DNA of 30,273 bases, taken from Didymodactylos carnosus. Lineage: Eukaryota; Rotifera; Eurotatoria; Philodinida; Philodinidae. Positions within the stretch are counted from its first letter, which is position 1; each line of letters begins with the position of its first letter. Below are positions 22,121 to 30,273 of this stretch, piece after piece. Under the pieces are notes generated by a model, which did not search any database, had not been told where the DNA came from, and was given only the letters and a program-made list of their open reading frames with translations. The DNA lies in NCBI GenBank assembly GCA_905250885.1, contig CAJNOQ010001574.1, positions 1 to 30,273 of the forward strand, given 5' to 3'. A program made the position numbers and the translations under genes.

Positions 22121-22177
22121 ATGCCATGTTTTCCGAATTATTGTTGTTTATTTATTATTATTATTCGATTCAACTAA
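22121..22177 (+). promoter_or_regulatory. Out-of-frame upstream ATG overlapping the protocadherin start
   Basis: ATGCCATG contains two starts: the first, at 22121, opens an 18-codon frame that ends inside the protocadherin signal sequence, and the second, at 22126, opens the receptor. Another minimal ATG ACT TGA lies at 22075. Leaky scanning would be needed to translate the receptor, unless transcripts start later. Confidence 0.4.
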
Positions 22178-25100
22178 ATTTCATTGATACTCGTTATATA
22201 CGACTTCCATCTGTAAATTGTAGTGAAATATCACCAATCGGTTTTCCTATTATACATTTACTGAATATTCTATCTCAAACAGATTTTTCATCATCATCTC
22301 CCACTTGGTTATTTAGTTTTTCATCAAATAATTCTGTTACAAGTTATTTTCTCATTGATGATCTTAAAGGTACTATTACCGTCAAACATCGTTTAGATCG
22401 AGAATATTTATGTAGTGTTGCACGATTATGTTCATGTTTGAATTGTACATTGAAACTCGAAATAATAGCAATATCGGATACAATATCACATATTCTATTA
22501 TTACCAATCACCATTCTTGATGAAAATAATAATTTACCGTACTTTATACGAAATAATTATCAATTTAATGTGAGTGAAGCAACTCGAATTGGCACTCGAT
22601 TACAATTGCCACAAGCACAAGATCAAGATCAACCACCAAATAATATTCAATTATATTCACTTACACCAATAATGACAAATGAAACTGTTCACTATTTTGA
22701 ATTAGTTATGTTAGAAAAATCACTAACAGTTGTACCTGAAATGATATTAAAACATTCACTTGATCGTGAAACAAAATCTGAACATCATTATAAATTATGT
22801 GCATATGATATTCAACATCGTGTTTGTACAAATATTATCTTTAATATATTAGATATTAATGATAATATTCCTCAGTTTGATCAAAGACAAATAACAATAA
22901 ATATTTCTGAACTAATACCAATTGATTCATCAATAATTCAAATACATGCACATGATGATGATACAGGAATAAATGGTGAAATACGTTATCAATTTAGTAA
23001 ATGGACAAAAGATGATCAAACAATAGTTGACACATTTCATTTAGATTCAATAACCGGTTGGTTAACGTTAATTAAAGAATTAGATTATGAACAACGAATT
23101 AATTATGAAATACAAATACAAGCGAATGATTTGGGAGAAAATTCAATTCCTGTTTACATGACAATTACAATTCATGTAAGTAGAAAAATATATTAACTAT
23201 ACACTAGTCATTTTTAAACAAATCAGATAGAGACTACTTTTTTAAGATTCTTATACGATCATGTGCATATTCTCATCGGATATTTTATGATGTGCGATAA
23301 ATTGATGCTATATATTTGAAAAAGTGATCTTTTCAAACATCTATACGGCTTGGTCATATAACGTTCTAAATCCATTTCATTTTCTTCATATTGATCGTAT
23401 TACACTGTTGTAACGAAAGCTCATACAAAGTTCAGAGTTGGTGTAATTTTTAAAGAATAAATATTTTTCTTTAAATGGATTATTAAGCAAATCCCGATAT
23501 TTGATAAATTTACACATGTAAGATGGTTAAAATAGAGACCAAACTGTGCTAAGAGAGCGTCTGATTTGAAGCTTATATAAGAGCATGAGATAAACTGTAA
23601 AATAACCTATAAGATATTTACTCTCTCTTCCAGTTCTGTTATAAATAAAACGTTGATGATTAGCCAGACAGGTTATATAAAGAAATATTTTATCAAATTA
23701 TCTTTTATCCTTGATATGACTGAATATATTTTCCATTTTCATCTCTTATTTTCACGTTCAACTGAAAACAGTATCTTTGCACATGTGAACTATAATTCAA
23801 TAATATCAGTCGACGTTATTTGTATATCGGTGTATCACTAACTAACATACGTAATTAAACTGATCTTTGTATGTATGTATGTATTTAATATTATATCTAT
23901 CGATCGATCACCTGAGAATTCTTTTTTTGTATAGAAGAAAACTGATTTCAATCAATAATAAATAGCACAGATTTATTTTTTAATTCATGTCAGCACACGC
24001 ACTCGAGAATAATGAAAATATAAACAGGCGATTGATGATTAATACTAACAAAAATCATCTGTAATACATCTTTACAAGAGAAAAAAAATGATACGAATCA
24101 TTTTAAACTTCTGTTCTAATTAACATCAAGCAGGAACAGCTAATTAATAATCAAGAGAAGACTTAATAAAATGTTAATATACATAAATACTCTTAGTAGT
24201 CTAAGACATCGTGCAAGACATATCACATTTTATCAGACACAAAATTTACCTGATGTTGACTATGTTTCATCTTTTCTTTTTTTTTAAATAGGTTCAAGAT
24301 GAAAACGATAACAGTGCTGAAATATTTACATTTGCACCAGTAAACATTGATTTGAATGACACGATAATAAATGTTTTAGAAAATATTACCATTGGTACAA
24401 CATTACTATATTTAAGTGCAACAGATAAAGATAGTGACGATAATGGACGTTTATCTGTTACACTAACAAATATGACCGTAAATAATTTTTTATCTGTACA
24501 AAAAATAACTGATAATACCTATCAACTAGTAACATTGAAAATGTTTGATCGTGAACAATATTCTATTTATTATTTTACATTGTATGTCAGTGATTATGGA
24601 CATCCACATCGATCAACTTCATTAAAATTTCAAATTAAATTAATTGATATCAATGATTGTTTTCCAGTATTTGAAAAAACATTATATCAATTTAATATAA
24701 CAGAAAATAATCCGTTAAATTATGTATTTGGACGAATATTAGCGACAGATGCTGATGAAGGAATTAATTCACAAATACATTATCATATACAAAATTACAC
24801 AAATATATTTTCTCTTAATCATAATAATGAATTATATACGAAAATGAGTTTTGATTATGAACAACAATCCATTTATCGTTTTAATGTGATAGCTGAAGAT
24901 AGTGGTTTATTGCAAACAATTGTACCAGTTGAAATTCGAGTTAGAGGATTAAATGATAATCCACCCGTATTTCCATCTGGAGAAATTTTCATGCAAATTG
25001 AAGAAAATCGTCCTATTAATACATTAATTGGTCGTATCGTTGCCTTTGATCGTGATGAAGATTTACTTACGTATGAAATATATCCAGAAGATAAATCGTA

Positions 25101-26079
25101 TACAACTGGAAAAGTTTTATTAACGACTGATGGAAAATTATTTACAGCCACAGTGTTTGATCGCGAACAATATAATAATTTATCATCAATCAAATTTCGT
25201 GTAAGAGTACACGATAGTCAACATATAGTAGTAACAAATGTTGAAGTAAATATAATCGATGTTAATGATAATTTACCAAAATTAATTTATCCAATCGATG
25301 ATAATTCTATTCTATGTTTTGAACGTCATTCTTCTAATAATACAGTTTTATTCAAAGCTTATGATCCAGATGAGAATAGTCAAGTTATATTTTCCTTGTT
25401 AACAACACAGCATATATTTCTTTATCCTAATGGTACATTGATAGTTAACACTACACGAATTTCACTTGGATTTCATACAATCACTATTTGTCTTCAAGAT
25501 CATATGCATTCATCCACATACAATATTCATATTATAATTGTTGATAATTATGATAAATGTAACAGTAGTTATTTTAGTTATCGTTCACGTCATTTTATTT
25601 CTACATTTTTCAATTTTCATAATAAAATAGTTTTATTTCTAACATTAATCTTTGTATTCATTTTTATTTTAATCATAATTGTATTTTATTTATGTTTAAA
25701 ACGTCGAAAAGCGTCATCGTTATCATTTACTTCAAACGAATCGGTTGAAGATAATCAAGAAGAAAGAGAAGAAGAAGAAGAACATGATACGTTGATACAT
25801 CGTACAATTCTTCTCAACCCTCATCCACCAACATCACAATCATCTTCACCGTTTACAACAATATCGAATACAAGTATGACATCAACATTAGCCGAACATC
25901 ATAATCATAATCAACCACAAAAGATATCAACAATCATCAAAAAATATTCGTTAAATGAACAGTCAAAACTTTCAGCTTTTGAGACACGAAACAATAACAA
26001 AAAATCTTTGTCATTGTCTTCTTCAGCATCATCAACTTATATTAAAATGAGTCGATCATTTGATAATGAAATGGTATAA
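22126..26079 (+). CDS. Protocadherin-like adhesion receptor, seven cadherin repeats, two coding exons
   Basis: Calcium-dependent cell-adhesion or recognition receptor of the plasma membrane. Exons 22126-23175 and 24292-26079 join in phase 0 (ATTCAT|GTAAGT; TTTAAATAG|GTTCAAGAT) to give 945 residues. An N-terminal hydrophobic stretch (about 3-20) is the likely signal peptide. Cadherin repeats end at calcium-binding linkers: DENNN (132), DINDN (243), DENDN (353, created by the splice), DINDC (469), LNDN (570) and DVNDN (673). DRE/DYE motifs lie at 91, 213, 319, 436, 538 and 640. The seventh repeat (about 680-770) is degenerate and lacks a DRE motif. EC1 has DENNN instead of DxNDN and four clustered Cys (96-107). 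One membrane helix (about 796-818, followed by LKRRK) precedes a tail of about 125 residues with an acidic run (836-849), poly-Ser, and a C-terminal DNEMV that could be a class III PDZ ligand. Catenin-binding regions of classical cadherins, and laminin-G or EGF modules, are absent, which supports protocadherin. Orthology to a vertebrate member is not claimed. Confidence 0.95.
23176..24291 (+). other. Protocadherin intron (1,116 bases, phase 0)
   Basis: It begins GTAAGTAG and ends TTTTTTTTTAAATAG, splitting the linker between cadherin repeats 3 and 4. It holds a short TATG microsatellite (23869-23884). The open frame at 23653-23841 has no coding character. Confidence 0.85.
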
Positions 26080-27415
26080 TCGTGTTGTTGTTTTTTGTTT
26101 GTATATAGTTTTAGATATTTTTTAGTGCAACAAAGTTTAAATCTACAGTCAAATACCTTAAGTTAGCTCCCAACAAAGAATGATGTTCATCTTGTTGTTT
26201 TTAATAGAGATTACTATAGAAAAACATGGTAGACTCGTAGGATTGTGTTAAAAAAAATAGCCTGTTTTATTTTTATTCTTAATGAGCAACTAAATAATGC
26301 TATTCTAATTCTTTTCATCAAACGAATATTCAGTGGTAAAAAAAAAGTTTGCAGTAATTCAGAAGAGAGTTCTTTATTACCACGACATAACGAAAAGACG
26401 TATAGTGAGGCAACGAATCACGCGAATACAACTGACAACTTGAGCTTAACATAAGAATCGTGCCCGAGTTGAGCAGATTGCTGTTTTTAAATCCTAATGC
26501 ATCTCTGAGAAATTACATGGAATAATTGTTTTCTCTGCGTCCTTGTGGAATGTTTCAGGAAAGTATCAAGATGTTCTAACTCAGTAGCGGAGCGTATCTT
26601 ATAGTATACTTTAAGCTTTTTTTACAGCTTCTTCTCCTAAATGTAATCTATTTCTTATGACGCACAACAGAATCTCGAGCCTTATTGCTTTACATGTCAT
26701 TGTCGCCAGATAATATTTATTTTTATTACAATAATTATCCCGATGTCAGCAGAACCTGAAAATCGTCAATCTTGACAAAGAAAACACAATCCAAATTCTT
26801 TGTGCATAAATTTGAAAGTAGCCACCAAACACTCGTATTTCAATCAATAAAAACTAGACCTCCTGTTTTCCAGAAACTGTGATAGATGATAATAATACAA
26901 TCAAAGATGAATGAGTGTAACTGATGCTGAAATAATGAACTTCCCTTTGTCTTTAATTTCCTGAAGTATTAAGAGCGTTCAGTATCATGTGAAGCATGCA
27001 AGAGAAAGGAATCGTATTTTTTAGCATGGTTGGGATAATCCGAGTGCTGAGAGTGAGCTGCATTCAGTGTGTAGATCATTTAAGTCATGGAACACTTTGT
27101 TCTGTTTATTAAACCAAAAAAAGAATAATCAAAACAAATTTCAATTGATTATCATCATTTTTGTCTATTTTACGTACATTGTTTCATGTTTTCAAATTCG
27201 AATAAAAAACGAATACTACTAAAAAAATTTGTCAATAGATATAATAGATATACGAGAAGATTGTTTACCACCGCCAGAGAGAGACAGAGAGACAGAGAGA
27301 GAGAGAGAGAGGAAACATTTTCTTTGTTTGATACTACGTGCAACTCCTGCACTCAATGAGACTGCTAACATGAACAGCTCAACGCTATACATATAAAACT
27401 CCGTTTCATCACCTA
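26080..27415. other. 3' UTRs and spacer between the convergent protocadherin and INPP4 genes
   Basis: The two stops face each other across 1.3 kb. Hexamers that could end the transcripts are AATAAA at 26846-26851 (plus), and AATAAA on the minus strand where the plus strand reads TTTATT near 27106-27111. A plus-strand frame 26334-26454 (after TATTCAG; SGKKKVCSNSEESSLLPRHN and onward to a TAA) looks more protein-like than its surroundings. It could be an alternative 3' exon, but no phase-2 donor matching it was found in the protocadherin tail. Confidence 0.35.
27276..27312. repeat. (GA)n microsatellite
   Basis: GAGA units with two GACA interruptions, in the presumed INPP4 3' flank. Confidence 0.9.
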
Positions 27416-29733
27416 TTATGTTTGAACATTTCCATAAGTACCCGGTTGAGCACGATAAAGCTCAGGAAATGTTAATAATTGAAGATAAGAGAATGCGTAC
27501 GCTCTGATACCCGTGTTCTGATAAGCATTTTCTATCGATGTTCCATTACTAAAAATAATAAATATTATTGCATAAGAAGTCGATACTAATAAGAAATTCT
27601 CTTTCTCTACCTTCGAAATTCATTTAAAACGTGTTGATTATATTTAGACGGTACTTCATGATTATCAATTAATAATTGTGCTTGTTCTACAGTAAATGCC
27701 ATTGATGTACGATCTTTTGCGCTTTTGCAACCGGTTACTTTTATTCCAAAAGCACGACGACAAATCTAAAATAGTATTTTTATTTTCAGTTATTTTTTTG
27801 TGTTCTTATTTTTGTTCTCACATTTTCAGAATAAGCAAAAATGTCCACATTTTTCGGTTTATTTGAAAATACAGCATTTTTGAGTGATCGTAACATATCC
27901 GGAATATCGTCTAAAATAAGCAGAAACAACCTAAATTGATCGATAAACTTTTCTAGTACCACATTAAAGAATAAATAGAATTCACAACAGCTGAAATCTT
28001 TCAAATAGAAAATATTAAGAATTTCGAAACAGATTTTGAAAAATAATCGTAGCTTAATTAATATGAGAAGAACTGTTCTAATCATTACACGATATTTCAA
28101 GTCTCACATAATTGTGTAAATAATTTTTCAAGTGGAAAAATTTTATTTTCTTCCTTGATCGACAACCATTTATTCTGACGCAAAAGACTCTTGGCGACAA
28201 ATGATTTAAAAACACTCATCTTTTTATATTCCTTAGTCAAATAAAGCAGTTATATATAAACAAAATTATTGTTGTTTAGGTTGACAAGTAGAAGTATATT
28301 GTCATAACAATTATGGCCATTTTATATGTTGAATAAAGAAAATAATAATTGAGAATTTTTATTGTACTGAAGTGTTGTTGACACACACAATTTTGTTTGG
28401 CAATTTTAACATTTTTTTTTCTTTCAAAACAAATGTGTGAAATATGTATTACATATCTATGTTTTCTGTTTGATTATTATGAAAACATCGGAACATTACA
28501 GTTAATTTAACATTTTTACGTTTTAATGTTAAAGTGTTATTGAATTTGAAACGGTCAGCTGACTTTGTTTATGATTTTTTTTTTCGGAACAATCTTTGAA
28601 TACCATTAAAAAAAAAAAAGACAAAAACGACAGCCCATTAGAGAATATAATGGAGTCTATGAATCGTTAAATAGAATAATTGACTATTTAAATGAATATT
28701 ATATATGTCCCTCAAATTATAAGAAAAAAAAAAATTTATCCATTTGTATTATATAAGCAACAAAGTGCGATTATTTTAAGAATGATGGCAACAGCTATAA
28801 AGTACAGTCTGACACTACTAGTCTCATTCTGTTCCTTTGACGATTATACAAGTTGGATTAACCTGAAAGACAATGAGAACTAGAAAAAGAGAAAAACATA
28901 TTAGCAAGTTGATATAAACAACATTAAGAGATAATATAGACAAGACGATTTCGCTTTTCATTGTTTTTCTAATATTCCGACTAGAGACTAGTTTGTATGA
29001 GTCAATCCTTTTAAATTGGCATTTCTTTAAGTGAATAAACTTCATTGATGTAAGTACGTCTCTCAATTTTGCTGTTTGGTAATAATAAAATTACTCATTT
29101 TCAAAAATTTTCTAATAAAAACTATAAAAATTTTATAATCTACCTGGCAAATATTTTGCACTTTCTTCGACGTATGCTTTCAGTTTATTAAAACTGTCTC
29201 GATTGAGTACATTTTCGAATGCCGAAGTAGAAAATGGACCAAACCTAGAAAAATGATTATGAAAGTATCAATGTGATTATATCAATAATAACTATACATT
29301 TACATTCGAGCGATCGAGGCATGATGATCAATTCCAACATTAAAAAATATTGGTATTATACGAATACTCGCACCATCTTTGAGTACGTCCTAGTTTTAAG
29401 TTAATTTTAAAAATTTAAGAAGTAATAGAACAAAAATTGTCCATACTCACAGGTAAACGAGAAAACATATGATCGGGTAATGGTATCACAACTTTACAAT
29501 AGAATCTTGAATGTAACAACGTATAACACTTATATTATAGAGAAAGGGAATTTGTATTTTTATATCATACCTGGTACCAAAAAATTTTGGTTGAAGTTGT
29601 TGTTGATCAGATTTGGATGGTACAAATCTTACTTGTACATTACGTAAATTTAATATTGCTTCTGTAGCATCTTCAAGCATTCCTAGTTCATTGGCGGCAC
29701 ACGTTAACAGATAGTGAAATGATGCCAACATTC
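27416..29733 (-). CDS. INPP4: INPP4-type inositol polyphosphate 4-phosphatase, C-terminal catalytic part (partial at 5' end)
   Basis: It removes the 4-phosphate of PI(3,4)P2 to give PI3P on endosomal and plasma membranes, down-tuning PI3K signalling. Seven exons are visible: 29571-29733, 29451-29505, 29304-29389, 29144-29244, 27822-27910, 27611-27765 and 27416-27548 (TAA at 27416-27418). All have GT-AG borders and every junction keeps frame, giving 259 residues. The CX5R active site CKSAKDRT is at 177-184 (codons 27729-27706), inside ICRRAFGIKVTGCKSAKDRT. Other family landmarks are VVIPLPDHMFSRLP, IIPIFFNVGIDHH followed by FGPFS (the family's LFNVGI region), KPKNVDIF, and the C-terminus AYAFSYLQLLTFPELYR ending GTYGNVQT, which matches the family's GTYGKVET end. 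The N-terminal C2 domain is not in the window. The first exon shown starts after TTTTCCTAG in phase, so more exons must lie upstream unless the gene is truncated. INPP4A versus INPP4B cannot be decided. Confidence 0.93.
27911..29143 (-). other. Longest INPP4 intron (1,233 bases)
   Basis: Phase-1 intron splitting an Asp codon (CCAG|GTAGAT ... TATTTTAG|ACGATA). The other INPP4 introns seen are 56-62 bases, except for 29506-29570 (65) and 29245-29303 (59), so this one is about twentyfold longer. No transposon ends were recognised inside. Confidence 0.85.
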
Positions 29734-29846
29734 CTAGGAAAAGAGTACATTTTTTATTGAGTGAAAATTTTTCTTTTTTTGTTTCTAAAAGTTTGTAGAA
29801 TATGGAAAATAAAATTTTCACAAATCATTAATGCGACGCTAGACAA

Positions 29847-29891
29847 AAAACTTCGTTTAATCATCCATTATGTTTGAACATCTCCATAAAT
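29847..29891 (-). pseudogene. Duplicated fragment of the INPP4 last exon and 3' UTR
   Basis: On the minus strand this segment matches the end of the INPP4 gene (27395-27436) at about 37 of 42 positions. It covers the last codons (YGDVQT then TAA, against YGNVQT then TAA) and about 20 bases beyond the stop. Upstream the frame reads only IHDFLRI before another stop, so nothing of the preceding exon survives. It sits upstream of the first INPP4 exon in the window, about 60 bases from a transposon end. It is the tail of a second, tandem INPP4 copy disrupted here, or a partial duplication lying in an INPP4 intron. Confidence 0.7.
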
Positions 29892-29953
29892 TCTCAAGAA
29901 ATCATGGATTTAAAAGAAGGGGAAAAATACAAATTTTGATATGTTCAATAATA

Positions 29954-30273
29954 CAGGGTGGCACATAACCTTTGCCTCCCTCTCTCTAGAACCTAAAGAA
30001 CAGATAATATCACAATGTATTTATACCAAATTAAAGCGCGTCAAAAACTGGATTCATTGGCACTAAATAGTAAAGGTTATGAAGACGTTTTCATGTCGCA
30101 CTTAAGAAATTTTCAGAAATTTGATACTTTTTTGGTGAAGAAAAGTAAGGTGCCAGTTAATCAAAAATGGAGTAAAACATTTTTCTTGGATATTTTTACA
30201 TAGTTCGATAGAGCTCGTCAAGCTGTACAAAACTACATATTTCAAAATATTTTGGGCCATCGTTTTGAGATAA
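29954..30273. mobile_element. End of a transposable element, running off the window
   Basis: The sequence after TA changes to CAGGGTGGCACATAACC, an end typical in style of Tc1/mariner-like elements with TA target sites. That is inference from the CAGGGTG start and the TA. Toward the right edge a segment (30206-30258) with GAGCTCGTCAAGCT then ACATAT...CAAAATATTTTGGG resembles the GCTCGTCGAGCTCTGTCAAA block in the arms of the 6909-7961 element. The frame at 30015-30203 has no known motif. The other end and any transposase lie outside. Confidence 0.5.

Noticed and set aside
24873-25193. 106-codon minus-strand frame
   Set aside because: Antisense shadow of cadherin repeats 5 and 6.
26334-26454. 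Alternative last exon of the protocadherin
   Set aside because: The sequence looks somewhat coding and follows a TATTCAG acceptor, but it needs a phase-2 donor and none was found in the tail; mentioned only in the spacer entry.
28100-28230. Minus-strand open stretch (MSVFKSFVAKSLLRQNKWLS and onward) as an additional INPP4 exon
   Set aside because: It has a usable donor into the 27910 exon, but its own acceptor cannot be joined in phase to the 29144 donor. Skipping it gives a perfect phase-1 junction and the length expected for the family.
1-30273. tRNA, rRNA, CRISPR array or prokaryotic operon
   Set aside because: No cloverleaf with A and B boxes, no ribosomal RNA segment, no evenly spaced repeats; the gene structure is eukaryotic with introns.

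Overview
The window looks like animal nuclear DNA and is strongly AT-rich. The genes are split by GT-AG introns, one encodes a protocadherin-type adhesion receptor, and another encodes an inositol polyphosphate 4-phosphatase. Arg in the exons is mostly CGT/CGA rather than AGA, CAA and poly-Ser/Thr runs are common, and there is a small LEA/hydrophilin-like protein. Together these suggest a rotifer, most likely bdelloid. This is an inference from style, not a proof.

Layout from left to right. (1) 1840-8526, plus strand: a three-exon gene for a 423-residue basic, Ser/Asn/Thr-rich protein of unknown family with four similar basic-amphipathic motifs. Both introns are phase 2 and both carry inverted-repeat mobile elements (about 3455-4285 and 6909-7961). 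(2) 9302-9553: a tentative two-exon small membrane or secreted peptide. (3) About 9850-11660, minus strand: a decayed jockey/CR1-like non-LTR retrotransposon, recognisable from endonuclease to the end of the reverse transcriptase. (4) 13108-13371, minus strand: the single-exon LEA-like protein with its own TATA box. (5) 15153-15792: an almost perfect 640-bp palindrome. (6) About 15800-22070: gene-poor DNA with microsatellites. (7) 22126-26079, plus strand: a 945-residue protocadherin with seven cadherin repeats in two coding exons. (8) 27416-29733, minus strand: seven exons encoding the C-terminal catalytic part of an INPP4-type phosphatase. Its 5' part lies beyond the window or is lost. (9) 29847-29891: a second copy of the INPP4 3' end. 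(10) 29954 to the window end: the end of a transposable element.

The genes form no operon or pathway; they are ordinary neighbours in an intron-rich, transposon-littered stretch. The protocadherin and INPP4 genes converge (plus and minus strand, stops 1.3 kb apart). The two most informative results come from joining exons too short to stand out as open frames: the INPP4 gene, where all seven exon junctions keep phase, and the first exon of the basic protein. No new defence or mobile system could be shown. The most unusual features are the three large inverted repeats and the duplicated INPP4 tail beside a transposon end.
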